From assembly GCA_002412885.1 (NCBI GenBank), contig DHVX01000085.1, positions 66,098 through 130,097 of the forward strand: a stretch of 64,000 bases of DNA, read 5' to 3'. The notes beneath the pieces were generated by a model that searched no databases, was not told the origin of the DNA, and saw nothing but the letters and a program-made list of their open reading frames with translations. The DNA is from Bacteroidales bacterium UBA5197. GTDB lineage: Bacteria; Bacteroidota; Bacteroidia; Bacteroidales; Lentimicrobiaceae. Positions 28,196 to 41,400 of the stretch are shown in pieces. Position 1 is the stretch's first letter. Each line of letters begins with the position of its first letter. The translations under genes were made by a program, and so were the position numbers.

Positions 28196-28255
28196 TTTCT
28201 AATTTCTAATTTCTAATTTCTAATTTCTAATTTCTTTGGAGGGGTTACTAATTTC
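28193..28255 (+). repeat. TAATTTC heptamer tandem array starting at a stop codon
   Basis: Six perfect head-to-tail TAATTTC units (28193-28234) and one more at 28249. The first TAA is the stop codon of the PIG-L gene. The reverse complement of the same unit follows the glycosyltransferase stop at 60912. Confidence 0.92.
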
Positions 28256-28332
28256 TATATTTTTTGATACCTGAGTTCGCCGCGGCGAATCAAATGCTAT
28301 ATTTCACTCTTCATTCCAGTTAGCTATCTGGA

Positions 28333-28416
28333 TCACTTTTTTCACTTTTCGTTTTTAATTTTTCATTCTTCACTTTTCACTTTTTTCACTTTTCACTCTT
28401 CACTTTTCACTTTTTT
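28333..28416 (+). repeat. TTCACTT heptamer tandem array
   Basis: Degenerate 7-base repeats (TTCACTT, TTCACTC, TTCATTC) over about 80 bases. Together with the TAATTTC array it fills much of the 487-base space before the next gene; I see no gene in 28196-28682. Confidence 0.85.
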
Positions 28417-28682
28417 GCGGGTTTCATCTGTCTAGATTATCAACAACAATCATAAACAAAGCACTGCATAATCATAGATATCAATTTCAACTATGTCCGT
28501 CAGCAAATTATTATCAGTTCAACTATCAAACATACTAAAAGCAGAAATCTTAGACCATCGGTACTCATTAAAAAGCAGTTCACAACCAGAAAACAGGCAA
28601 TTCAGGTGTTGAAGATTATTTAGAATTGTTCTAAACAAAGTACATTAATTGGTGTTGAATATCTGAACCAAATCCAGCCGCT

Positions 28683-31058
28683 ATGAAATCACCAATACTC
28701 ATACAGTTTTTAACAATTTCTTTTCTGATTGTTGGTTTGTTAACCACACCATCAACTCAGGCCCAGAATCAACCTCAGATTCAGGTTATCTCCCCTAATG
28801 GCGGTGAAACCTGGCAAAACGGAAGTTCAGAAATTGTAACTTACACTTATACAGGAAACCCCTCTTACCTCACCATTGAGTATTCAAGTGACAATGGAAA
28901 TACTTTTGAAATCATAGATTATGTGTACAGCACATCCGGCACAAATCAGGTTCCGGTTTTTGTGAACTTCAACACTACTACTCAGGCCAAAATCAGAGTT
29001 GCAGAATACAACTCCACCCCGCTTCTTTTTGATGACAGTGATGCCCCTTTTGCGATAGAGAATCCACCGTATTTTTTCTTATCGCCCAGTTACGGAGATG
29101 TTTATTATCAAGGCAATCAGATAACAGCAAACTGGACATTATTTAACTCATTCCCTACCGATTTGTCATTCTCCTCAGACAATGGAGCAACCTGGACAAC
29201 CATTGCTACGGGTGTAATTGGGGGTTTACATAATTTCACCGCACCTGATGTAATTTCTGATCAGTGCAGATTAAGGGCATCACAGACAGGTAACCCGGAA
29301 ATTTTTTCCAACAGCCAGATATTTACCATCAACCCTCCTGCGGAATTTACTCTTTTAAGTCCCAATGGCGGAGAAGTATGGACTTACAACACGTATGAAA
29401 TTGTTTCCTGGTCAGGCAGCAATCTGCCCGATTTGATTGTAATTGAATATTCTGTCAATGGCGGTTTTACCTGGAATGTTATAGCATACAGCCACAGTGA
29501 TCCGACCGGGGGCAGTGAACAGGTATATGTACCTCAGGTATCAAGCTCAAATGCAAAAGTAAGGGTCAGAGATCAATACGATTCTTCTGCTTTTGATGAA
29601 AGTGATGCAGTTTTTACCATATATACTCCTCCGTACATTTTTTACTCACCTTCTTCCTTTAATCTGTATTACACCGGTCAGCCTATTGATGCCAGCTGGT
29701 ATTCCTTTTCAACTGACAATGTAGATGTTTCGTTTTCGTCAGATGGTGGACAGACTTTTGAAACTGTGGCCACAAATGTAGCTTCCTTGTATTATGGAAG
29801 TGCAACATTTATTGCTCCATCAGTGCCTTCTGCCAATTGTGTTGTAAAGGTTTCAAAAAGTTCCGACCCCGCGATATTCTCACTCAGCGAAACTTTCGCT
29901 GTTGTTGCAGCACCGGTGCTCAGCATAATTTCTCCCAACGGTGGTGAAGTTATTGACAACAACGCTGCATATGAAATTCAGTTTGATTACAGCGGCGAAA
30001 CCCTTTATTATACTTACCTTCAGATCGACTTTTCTGCGGATAACGGACAAAACTGGCAGACCCTGGACTGGTTTTACTATCTGGGCGACAACAATACTTA
30101 CACATGGCAAACCCCCGGTTTAACATCCAACCAGTGCCTGATAAGGATAACCGATTACTACTTCCCGTTTATTACGGCAACCAGTTCATCTGCTTTTACC
30201 ATCGAGGATTTTCCTGATCTTCAGATTTGTATGGTTGGAGTTGACACAACTTCCGGCAAAAATATGATTGCCTGGAACAAGCCAAACAGCAACCTCATCG
30301 CAGAATATGTTGTTATGAAGGAAGGAAATATTGCAAATCAGTACACTGAAATTGCATCAATTCCGGCAGATGCACCTTCTGTTTTTATCGATGAATCATC
30401 AAATCCAAGAGTTCAGGCTACCCGTTACAAACTTACTTTCCGGGATGCTGCCGGCAATTTATATCCTGAGGAACTTTTCCATCAGACCATGCATCTTACC
30501 ATAAGCAAAGGCGTGGGAGACACCTGGAATCTTATCTGGAGTCCTTACCTAGGATTCGATGTTGATTCTTACAACATTTACCGTGGAAGCAGCCCTTCCA
30601 AACTGGAAATGATCGGCACGGTATCGGGCAATTTTACCTCCTATTCTGACTTCAGCGCTGCCCCTGGATTTGTATATTATATGGTGGAAGTTGTGAATCC
30701 CAACAATTGCAACCCCGATGGACTGCGCAATCTGAAACTGAACAGCAGCATGTCGAACATTGCCACCAATTACACACTTGGATTGGATGAAAATGTATTA
30801 TCGTCCTCACTGTCAGCATATCCCAATCCTGCCAGCGAAATCCTGAGACTAACATTACTACTTGAAAAAGTGAAATCAGAAAGTGCAGTACTTCAGGTTA
30901 CCGACATCCGCGGCGGAATGTTAATCAGCACCACCATCAGCACCAGCGAACTTGCATCGGGCTACAACCTCGATGTCAGCAGCCTGAAACCCGGAATTTA
31001 CGCTGTACTCATCAAAACTTCCGAAGGTATTGCTACCAAACGGTTTGTAAGAAAATAA
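28683..31058 (+). CDS. Multi-Ig T9SS-secreted protein
   Basis: 791 residues. Signal peptide to TQAQ (about 27). Residues about 33-505 hold five beta-sandwich repeats with the opener [IL].SPNGGE.W..GS (30s, 215s, 410s), alternating with YFLSPSYGDVYYQGNQI-type versions, each containing SSDNG.T/W. They resemble the Kre9/KNH-like Ig family. A fibronectin-III-like segment covers about 515-700. The C-terminus is a T9SS type A sorting domain (LSAYPNPASEILRLTL ... GIYAVLIKTSEG). Likely surface adhesion or matrix role; no catalytic motif seen. Confidence 0.85.
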   Translation: MKSPILIQFLTISFLIVGLLTTPSTQAQNQPQIQVISPNGGETWQNGSSEIVTYTYTGNPSYLTIEYSSDNGNTFEIIDYVYSTSGTNQVPVFVNFNTTTQAKIRVAEYNSTPLLFDDSDAPFAIENPPYFFLSPSYGDVYYQGNQITANWTLFNSFPTDLSFSSDNGATWTTIATGVIGGLHNFTAPDVISDQCRLRASQTGNPEIFSNSQIFTINPPAEFTLLSPNGGEVWTYNTYEIVSWSGSNLPDLIVIEYSVNGGFTWNVIAYSHSDPTGGSEQVYVPQVSSSNAKVRVRDQYDSSAFDESDAVFTIYTPPYIFYSPSSFNLYYTGQPIDASWYSFSTDNVDVSFSSDGGQTFETVATNVASLYYGSATFIAPSVPSANCVVKVSKSSDPAIFSLSETFAVVAAPVLSIISPNGGEVIDNNAAYEIQFDYSGETLYYTYLQIDFSADNGQNWQTLDWFYYLGDNNTYTWQTPGLTSNQCLIRITDYYFPFITATSSSAFTIEDFPDLQICMVGVDTTSGKNMIAWNKPNSNLIAEYVVMKEGNIANQYTEIASIPADAPSVFIDESSNPRVQATRYKLTFRDAAGNLYPEELFHQTMHLTISKGVGDTWNLIWSPYLGFDVDSYNIYRGSSPSKLEMIGTVSGNFTSYSDFSAAPGFVYYMVEVVNPNNCNPDGLRNLKLNSSMSNIATNYTLGLDENVLSSSLSAYPNPASEILRLTLLLEKVKSESAVLQVTDIRGGMLISTTISTSELASGYNLDVSSLKPGIYAVLIKTSEGIATKRFVRK

Positions 31059-31130
31059 GAATCCACGGAATCATCATGCAGCCATGGAAAAGGGAGATTC
31101 TTCCTGATACTTTAAAAGCTACCAAACACA

Positions 31131-31158
31131 CAAAAGGCCTGCAAATGCAGGTCTTTTG
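31131..31158 (+). terminator. Terminator of the multi-Ig gene
   Basis: CAAAAGGCCTGCA / TGCAGGTCTTTTG stem (one G-T pair) with a 2-base loop, 72 bases past the stop. It abuts the end of a beta-galactosidase remnant on the other strand. Confidence 0.8.
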
Positions 31159-31159
31159 C

Positions 31160-31351
31160 TTATGGTTTCATTGGGCCGGGGCCACAGCTGCCACCTCCAG
31201 GTCCGAGATGCTCAGCATCAATGGTAACAATGGTTTCAGGGGAATGAAACAACTCATATGGATAATTGGCAAACCAAAGATCATCCGGAAGGCAATGCAA
31301 ACCGCTGAAGTTAAACAGTCCATCATCCGGCCTGAACTTTAGTCCGCTGCC
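31160..31351 (-). pseudogene. Fragment of a GH2 beta-galactosidase C-terminus
   Basis: Between two stops, the reverse strand encodes 63 residues that read like the small-chain end of LacZ-type GH2 enzymes. They include GSGLKFRPDDGLFNFSGLH, then DLWFANYPYELFHSPETI, and IDAEHLGPGGGSCGPGP. In the family the last block (D...G.G..SCGP) lines the active-site side of the small-chain domain. Upstream an in-frame TAG follows at 31352-31354 and no continuation was seen, and the protein stops a few residues after CGP, short of the usual end. No start codon or remaining catalytic domain is present, so this is a decayed remnant. The identification rests on motif memory, not on a search. Confidence 0.6.
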
Positions 31352-32407
31352 CTATCCTGCCGGCTGGCAACCTGCAACCAGCAGACATCTGCAACATTTG
31401 AGCAAAATTCACAAAACAGTCAATTGTGCGTCAGTGAAAATACCTATCTGAATCAATTTACTGAGATTTCAGAATGAGGCATCAGCCCTTATGGGTTCAT
31501 ATCTATATTTTACGATTTAACAATAATATCAAGCAATACACACATTTCATATACCATTGATTTCATATATAATGTTTGCCATTTATCCCAATTTCCCAAT
31601 AAATACCATATTCTATTTTCATGTTTTTGTTATTTTATTTGTGATTCAATTGCAACAATCACTTCATTATTTATATTATTGACAAACTGAAAAAGTAGTA
31701 TTTATACGTATTGATTTTTTAAAATTAGTACTCTATTTTTGTAACTGTGAAATCAGGCATATGATCAACTTAGCTCATTGTAGCATTAAAGAAGATAAAT
31801 TTTCACCCATTGTTACGTGAAAATTACTATAAACCGGATGTGTAATGATCTTTTGCCTGCTGTAATCAACCTGACTATAAAAACCTGAATTGCTGCCAAT
31901 AGAAGTTCTTTTCAATTATTTTCAATGCCAAATCTCTGTAATACTCTGTTTTACATGCCATTCCGGGGCTTATAAATTACCGGAAGACTTTATCATCTAC
32001 AATAAACCACTGAATTCATTTACGCTTTAAAAACTTTTTAATAACAAACAAAAACAAAAGCATCGCCAAATCAAGCCTCCGACTATTTAGGGTCATTGAA
32101 TAACAGCGACATTCTTTTACTGAATTATTAACCCCTAATCCTTATTTCTAACAAAACATTTCCTTACATGGAACTTTCACTTTCACCCTGACAATCACCC
32201 TTTCACTCCACTGAAAAACGCTGATTTCTGAGCCATTTTCAGTAAATTTTCCAATTCATTTTATCAGGAAAAACTATTCCCAGATAAGATGTACAGGTAT
32301 TTTATTGCCTGAATTTTACAGCATTCCCTTTGCGGAACAGCCATTATATTGCCCGGATTTTTCCGAGAAAAACCAATTATTGAAAACAAACACATAAACC
32401 TTGAATT
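31352..32407. other. Long AT-rich intergenic region upstream of the giant gene
   Basis: About 1050 bases without a supportable gene in any frame. It contains one good promoter (31711-31741) and otherwise AT-rich sequence, which may form a long 5' leader of the giant surface-protein gene. Confidence 0.6.
31711..31741 (+). promoter_or_regulatory. Candidate distal promoter of the giant gene
   Basis: ATTG (TTG at 31711) and TATTTTTG (31734) with a 20-base spacer. If used, the leader to 32408 would be about 660 bases. No equally good site is seen nearer the start codon. Confidence 0.45.
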
Positions 32408-35400
32408 ATGAATAATCAAAATTTACCATTCGGTTTAGCAAACAAATCCAGGATGAAAGCACTTCTTTCTGTGACATTGTTTATTGCATTTTTCTTTGCA
32501 GGAAGTGTATTTGCTCAGCAAAGTGTGCAAAAAATCCAGACCAAACCTGCAATGACCGACAATATGGTTATTGTGCAACAGGGAGGCATGCTTGAAATAT
32601 CAGTTCAGGCCACTACCCCTGGCAGTAAGTACCGCATTCAGCGGACTTATCCACAGGACAATGCTTACCTTGAAGTCGCCTCAACAGGTGGACTTTTAAA
32701 GGTGCCAGCCTTTAAAGTAAATGCTGCAGGAAAGCAGGTAATCACCATTTCTGAAATCGGAAACGGAACATTCGCCCAGTCATTTACACTGGACGCCAAA
32801 GCTGGTCTGGGCATGAAAGCCGGAGGTCAGAGTTTGTTTGAGGAAAATACCGGAGGGTTGATGTATGCACCGATGAATGGGGAGGTAATTTATATTGACC
32901 CTGATCTCGATTTGGTTTCCAATAGTGCAACTATTTGCTCAGGTGGTAGTTTAACTGTCCACCTTGGAGATGCAGTTAATGGACATTATTACCGTTTTCA
33001 GCAAACTTTTCCCAATACTACTGCGCCTCAAACTATTCTTGCTGTAGGTGGAGTGGTAAATTTTTCGCCTGTTTATCCTGTTAGTAATGGAGCTACCTGG
33101 ACTGTAACTGATACCGATCCATTGGGTACATTCGGTTATAGTTTTACGGTTAATATCGTAGCACAGCCAATTGCACCAACAATGACTAAAAGTCCAAATC
33201 TGGCAGAAGTCTGCAGTGGCACTGATGTGTCTGCGACAATTCTAACCGCAGGATCAGGCGGTGTTGCAGCATGCGAGGATAGTTATCAGTACAGAACCAA
33301 TGAAGGTTCTTGGATAGCTTACACTCCTGGTGTTGCAATTTCAACAACCGGACTTAATTCGGTTGATATTAAAGCAAAAAGATCAGATGCAACCGGAGCC
33401 GGATGTTCTGCCGAAAATATTTATTCCTGGACGGTGAATGCTTTGCCGGTGCCGATAGTTAGTGGAAGCACGACAGTATGCCCAAATTCAACTGGCAATC
33501 TATACGAAACTGCCTCCGGCATGTCCAATTATAATTGGACAGTGACAGGCGGTAGCATTACATCAGGCGGCATTACTACGGATAATACAGTAACAGTAAC
33601 CTGGGGCCCAACCGGCACTGGCTTAGTGAAAGTTAGTTACACCGATGGCAACGGCTGCACTGCTGCTGCACAAACCGATTATCCGGTTACCATTGATTTT
33701 CCGGTTTATATTGGTACTACTGGCCACCTGACTTTGCAGGATGCTATAAACGACGCCAACACAGGAGATGTTATTGAATTGATTTGTAATCATTCCGAAG
33801 GATTGGTTACTATAAATAAAAGTGTGGAAATTGATGGGAATGGGAATACGCTGACTTCTACTTCATCAACCTGGGGTATCGCTTTGGAAGCTATCAATAT
33901 CAATCTACACGATATTACACTGACAGGAGCTGGCACCTTTGGCATACAACAAGGTTGTGACGCAAATAACCTTGTAATGACAAATGTAACGGTAACCGGA
34001 TGCGGTGGCACAGGTATTTCAATTTATGGTTCCGATGGTGCTGTTTTAACCAATATCACAGCAACAGGCAATACAGGTAATGGTCTAAATATTACCAACT
34101 GTAATAATACCACAATCAATGGTATCACAACCAGCGGTAATGCTTTCGGTGGTGGTTTCAGTGCAGGAATTGGCCTGTTCACCAGCCATACTTACTGCTT
34201 GCCAGCAGGAATTAATGGAGTTACCTTATCAGGAACCATCAGTATTGCTGAGCCTACAAAGGTTTACTCCGAAAAAGCCAATGCAGCCGATGTAATTACC
34301 GGCCTGGATTTGGATGTATATGATTGGGCAGTTGGCGTTGGTCCTTTAAGCCGTTTTTACTGGCCTGACAAAGTTACTTCTTATGCAGTTGTGAAAACTT
34401 TGTTTGAGGCTCCGTACAATTATCCAAACCCTTCAATTTATGTAGCTGAAATTGCAACAGAGCATTATTATGTAGATGATGCCCCTAATGGAAGTGCGAT
34501 TCCGATGCTCATCAATGCTGCAATTACTTATCAGGCATCTGGTGGAACCATCCATGTTGAAGCAGGAACCTACGCAGAGAATGTAATTATCACCAAACCC
34601 ATCAGCCTTTTGGGCGCCAATGCAAATGTTGCATTTCCTCTGGCCAACCGTGGAGCGGAAAGTATCATACAGGATGCCGCTGGTGGAGGTAATCCCATAA
34701 GTTTGTCCGGATTTGGTGTTTCCGATAATGTCACCATCAATGGTTTTGAGATTACCGGAGTGTTAGCTAACAGCGGTATCTATTGTGGTGTTGATGGAGC
34801 AAGTAATTTGAATATTAAATTCAATTACATCCATGATATCGGGACAAACAGGGGTTCTAACAATGTTTATGCCATTAATTACAGGGTTAATGAACCAAGC
34901 CCAACCGATGTTAATATATCAGATAACTACATTACTCAGGTTCTAAATACCGGAACCGGAGCTACAGGTCATAGCGCTGCAATTTGGGTTGGCCAAAGTA
35001 CAGCCAACGGGACAGTTAGTAATCTTTCTATCCAGAGGAACATAATTAGCCACATCATGTCTGGCCAAAGCAACAGAAACGCTGATGGAATCTCAATTCA
35101 GGCTGCCTGGGGTGCCGGCACTGGCGGTGTAAATGGAGCCATAATAAAGGATAATACAATTTCGGATATCACTGGTGGCATTGCCTATGGCATTACTCTT
35201 TCAGGAAAAGCACCGGGAATCCAAGTAACTAATAATATTCTATATAATATCATTGGGCTTCCTGCAAATCCTGCAAATGCGGTAGGTATTATCGTTCCGT
35301 CAACAAATATTGGGTCTGCAACCGTAATCATCAATAATAACAGTATAACAGGTGTCCCGAATGCAATATTTAACGGAACAGGCAATACAATTGCGGCCAC

Positions 35401-38400
35401 TTGTAACTGGTACGGCTCTGCCGTTGGTAACGTTATTGCTACCACAATCAGTGGCCTTGTAACTTATTCACCCTATCTGATTAGTGCAGGAACCAATAAC
35501 AATCCCGGATTTACTCCGGATGCATCAAGTTGTCTGGGAGAACCGGCAGCTATCAATTCAGCTACACCAACAGATGCAATTTGCGGCACACCTGGTTCTA
35601 TTGCTTTAACTTTCAGCGGTGGTTCACCTGATTATACAATTGATTGGGGTGGTACGCCTGTTACTGTTACAAATGCCAACCCATACACCATTACTGGTTT
35701 GGTGGCAGGCAGTTATACTGTTACAGTTACTGATAACTATGGTTCATCTGCTTCATTTGGGCCGGTCAGCATTCAGTATCTTCCAGTAATAAATACCAAC
35801 ACGAGTGTGCGTTATGCTACTATACAGGAAGCTGTTAATGCAGCTTCTACTGGTAATATAATCCAGCTTTGTGCCGGCAATTATACTGAAACGGTAAATG
35901 TGAATAATGATCTCACCATTCAAGGCCCCAATGCAGGAATAGACCCAAATGGAGTTACTCTTCGTGTTCCGGAAGCTGTTATTCTGGATGGCAAGATTGA
36001 TATCCTGGGATCTAATACGGTGGTTATTGATGGTATCAAAGTTCGTCAAACAAATGATGTTAATCCAATTTCGTTAGGTGGTGCTACGGTAGCAACCATT
36101 CAAAATATGATCATTGAACGTTTTGGTGTGAATACAGGTGCTTTTGTAAGAGGTATTGAAACCTCTGCAGGAGCAGGTATGAAGAACATCAAGAACAATC
36201 TGTTTACCGGTGATGTTTCCGGCGGTTTTTTTAGTGGTCACAAAACCTGGAATTCAGGTATGTATATTAATGGTGCGGGCAGTACGCTGAATATTCAGGA
36301 TAATGTTTTCATAAATTGCCGCACTGCCCTGAACCTCGATGACTATAACGCCAATATTGCCCTTACCGGAAATACTTTCGATAACAACGGTACGCATATT
36401 TCTTTTGGTGGAACATCACCTACAACAGGTTCTTACACGCTTGGTTCAAACAACTTTAAAGCAACTTTAAGTGCTTTAATTAACCTATCAAATGTTGATC
36501 CTTCATTCCGTTTGGACATAACCGCAAGTACTTTCAATGGAACTGCTTTCAGTGCACTTGATTTGAACGCATTATTTGGTATTGAAGCAGGTATGTACCA
36601 TCGTAACAGGCCAGGCCGTAATGGCTTGGTTTACTACGTAGCCAACAACCTGTATGTTCGCTCAGACCTGAACAGTGATATAAACACTGCCGTTGGCTAT
36701 GCCGCTGCCGGCGATGTGATCAACCTTATGGACGGCACCTTTAACCAACGTGTGGCGCTCAACAAATCCGTTATACTTGACGGACAAAGTGAAACAACGA
36801 CAATTCTTGATGGAACAGGACTGGGTAACGGCCGTGGTATTTCAATCAGCAATGGAATTACTGATGTAACCATCCAAGACCTCACTGTTCAGAATTTTGC
36901 TGGTGTCAATGGAAATACTGACGGCGGGATTTATGCAATTGGAGGCAATGACAACCTTACTGTTCAACATGTCACATTAAAAGACAACCGGGGTGCTTCA
37001 ACTTCTGGTAGCGGATTTTACGCCAACGGACCAATTAATAATGTTAAATTAGACTATGTTACTTCAACTGGTCATTTCCCTGGAGCCCGCGGTATCGTAA
37101 TCTGGAACGGACTAAAAAGCAACATCACTATTACCAACTGTACCGTTTTCAACAACAACTGTTGTGGCATTGAATTGCAGGATGGAGACGCTACCGGTGT
37201 TCTTATGCAGAATAATACCGTTTACAATAATGGAGATAACGGAATCGGAATTGTCGGCTTAACCGGACCGGGTGAAAACCTGATCAAAGGAAACGACCTG
37301 GACAACAATGGTCGTTTTGGAATTGAAATCAAAAATCCGAACGGAACAGGATTAACCACCGGAGCAGGCAGTATTGTTGTTGAAGACAACAATGTAAGCA
37401 TGACATCTTCAATCTCTGATTTGCGCGATATGGTAGGTATTGCAGCCTTCCGTCGTGGCGTTCTTACAGGAAATGTTGATATTCCAACAGGCGTGGTTAT
37501 TCAAAATAACTCAGTTTCAGGATATGAACAACCCAGTACCAGCGATGGCTTTGGTATTGTAGTGGAAGGAACCAATCATACCGTTTCGGGCAATACCCTT
37601 ACCGGAAATGATGTTGGTATTCAGCAACAAGCCGGTCATTTGCCTTATCCGGCAGATGGCGATCAGTCCAATCTGGCCGACCAATATTTTGGCCGCGGCA
37701 ACTCACCTTACACCTGTAGTAATACCATCGGAACAAATACATTTGTAAGCAACTTAACAAATTACCGTGATGTTCCTTCAACCCTTCTTTCAGGTGGTAC
37801 TGTAACCAACAGCAATACAAGTAAAAACTTCTGCTCAATTCAGCAGGCCATTGATGATGCAACTACCGATGATGGTCATACTTTGCTTGTTGCTGCCGGA
37901 ACCTACTATGAAAATGTCTTAGTCAGCAAACGCCTCACCATTCAGGGTGCCGGGCCAAATCTGACTATTGTGCAAGGTTCAACAAACGGTGCTGATGTAA
38001 TCAGAATCACTGAAGGTGGAACAGATGCAGCCAACAGAACTGTGATCAAAGATCTGCAGGTAACCAGTGCTGGTTCCAATAATAATGGTATCAAGATAGA
38101 TGCAAGTGGTAGTAATGCTCTTGGGTATATTACCATCGAAAATGTGCATGGACTGAATATGCCTGGCAACTCTGCCGGGATTCGCCTCCATGGAGCTTCT
38201 GTAGCAACGGATATTATCACTGATGTGAAGTTGATTGATGTGAATTTCGCCCTCAACTACTTTGGTGTATATTCAAAGAATGCACAGGTGCATGGTTTTA
38301 CGGTTGATGGAGTTGCCGGACGCAGCAAGTTTGAAGACAATCGCCATTCAGGTATCTTATTTGAAGGCGATGGAGCTCTCGCAGCACAATTCCAGAATTT

Positions 38401-41400
38401 TGTTATTCACAAAACAGATTTGAGTCGCAATAATTCCAATGGGGATACCGATATGGGACATGGAGAAATGTTCCTGCTTGGATTTAATGGAAATCTTGAT
38501 GTTGACGATGTTGTTGTAACCACTGGTTTACCAACTTATAAGGCTACACCATGGTATGTTGCAATGGCAGTAAACGGAAAATACACAGGAGGAGCTGCAC
38601 CTGCAGGCATAATGAGTTTTAAGAACATTGCCTTCAACAATGCACCTGGAGCGACTCATTTCTCAAGGGCTTCACTGGGTATCTGGACCTATTCAAACCT
38701 GGATGCAGGTGTAACAGTTGACGGTTGCCAGTTCAATGCAACTGGTGTAAACATGGGTGGACTATACCTCTTTAGTGTGGCTGGAAATACACCTCTGGTG
38801 GTTAAGAACAATACATTTGGTGGCAACTCAGTTTACAATGCTGTTCCAACAGATATCTGCCTGTTATCAAGTCTTGTCAATGTAACTGCAACCGAAAATA
38901 ACATCTTCACAGGTGCAGCCGATAACTTTGCCATTGAAGATAGGATTTACCATGCTATGGATCTCGTTACCCTGGGTCTTGTTACCTGGATTCCATCCAA
39001 CGTATATGTAACCACTAACACACTTGGCATACAGCAAGGTATTAATGTGGTACCGAATAGTACTGTGAATGTAGGGCCAGGAACATTTAACCAAACAGTT
39101 ACCCTTAATAAATCGGTTAATCTTATTGGTTCAGGATGTGGACAAACGATTTGGAAGGGAACCGCAATTACAGGCCGTTCCCTGAATATTGTTCGCAACA
39201 ACACTACACCTGCAAACATACATGTGGGAATCACCGGCTTCGCATTTGAAACCGAAAACAATCAATCCATTCGTGGTGACTGGAGTGCTGGTTATACAGA
39301 AGCACTGACATTAGACATACACGACAACTGCTTCAAACATGTAAACACCAGAAATCCAGGAACTGATTTTGCTCTGTACGTTGACGGTGCCAACCAGACA
39401 GCACGCGGTGCACAAGGCGCTATCCGCGTTTACAATAACCTGTTCGATGTGGTTACTGGTGGTGTGTTATTCGAATACTGTCGTGCTGTGGATGTTTTAG
39501 ACAATACTTTTAATGTTACTTATGAAGGGGTTACATTCAATTATTATGGTACATCAGGAAACATTGGAGACCAGTTGGTTAATAGCAATACTTTCAACCG
39601 AATAGGGTCTGATTTTGCTTTTGCTATGAATAATTGGCATGGCAGCGGAACCTACACTGTGCTACCAACCTTGTTCGAGAATAATATGATTACAGCAACT
39701 GGGTTTTCTTATGCTATTTCTTATGGAGTGCAGGCATCCCAATTGCAGCCGCTTAGTATAGCGATCCATAACAATGCATTGATGAGTGGAACAATCATGA
39801 CCTGGGGCGATTTTGTAAATCAGGCCTCTCTTGATGCCACATGCAACTGGTGGGGAACTTCAAGCGCTTCTTTAATTGCGCCAAAGGTTTCAAACAACGT
39901 TCAATTCCTGCCATTCCTTGTTGTAGATAATGATTATGGCGTTGTTGATCCATGGTGGAGCACCGACAATTATTCATGTATTGGTGTAGGACCTGTTGTG
40001 GTTTATAACCAGGATCCTTCGCTCACCGGCACAGTTATCGTAAGCAGCCATATGACCATTCAGGCTGCCATTGATGCTTCAACTACTTTACCCGGACATT
40101 ACATTGCCGTTTCTTCAGGCAATTACAATGAACTGGTGAATGTTCACAAGGGGGTTACCATCTCGGGGCATGGCGCAAACAATACCTTGCTGGAAAAGCT
40201 CAGCCCGGCTACCGATGCCAACTTCATTACCATTTCGGCAAGCAATGTGGCAATCAAAGACATCGCCATTTCAGGCCCGACAGGTGGAAGCACCACTCGT
40301 GGTATCTTTATTGACGGAACACTTTCAAACGTTTCGCTTGTAAACGTAATTTCTCAGCAGCACCTTTATGGCGTGCATGTCAATGCCGGCTCAGAAATAT
40401 CCAATTTATCATTGACCAACACTGTTCTGAATATCAACGGCAACGGATTGCAGATTGATGCCGAAGCAAAAGTTGACGGTTTAACCATAACGGATGGTGA
40501 AATGAACGGAAACCTTTTCGGATTCTCAACTGCGGCTAACTCAGGCTATGACAATAGCAATGACCTTAACAACGTAACCATTACCGGAACAAGTTTCCAA
40601 AACAACGGTTGGTTCGGGTTACTCTTCAATAAAGGCAAGAACGTGATCCTTGATGGCCTGACTGTATCTAACAATGGAACTGCCGGATCTCCCGGAGCAG
40701 GTGTGTATTTCACCTGGAGGGAAGGTACATATAGTGGTATTACTATAAGGAATTCAACCATAACCAACAACGGTAACAATGCCGGTGCTGCTAACGGTGG
40801 TGGAATCCTGATTCGCCCAAGAGCAAATGCAACTGCAAGTGGCATTACCATAGAAAACAACCTGATTTCGGGCAATGGTTTTGTAGGCAACGGCTCTGCA
40901 GGCATACGTGTATTGAGAAACAATGACAATGCCGGTACCAATCCCGGAATCCTCATCAACGGAAACAGCATTACAGGCAACGCCAATTTCGGCATTACCA
41001 GTACAACCGATACTGACATTAACGCCACCTGCAACTGGTGGGGAATAGCCACAGGCAATACAATTGCTGCAATGGTTTCAGGCAATGTGGATTACGATCC
41101 ATGGTTGGTTCCTGATGCATCCGGCTCATCTTACCCATGGTCAGTAACTGACCAATATTCATGCGGTGGTACACCGGTGGTTATTGCATCTGCAGTACCA
41201 ACACATATTTATTGTGGTGAAGCTACTGGCTCCATTATAGTTACCTGGGATGGTGGTTCTGCAAACTATAATCTTACGTGGACAGGCGGAGGTTCAGCGT
41301 CCAATATACCAGCTAGTCATTATACAATTAACGGATTGGCTGCGGGTTCTTATACCATTACAATAACCGATGCCAATGGTTCATCCGATATAATGGTTGC

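Noticed and set aside
28193..28416. CRISPR-like array
   Set aside because: Units are 7 bases without spacers, so this is a simple tandem repeat.
31076..31342. 88-residue forward frame after the multi-Ig gene
   Set aside because: It crosses the terminator hairpin, and the opposite strand matches a GH2 fragment.
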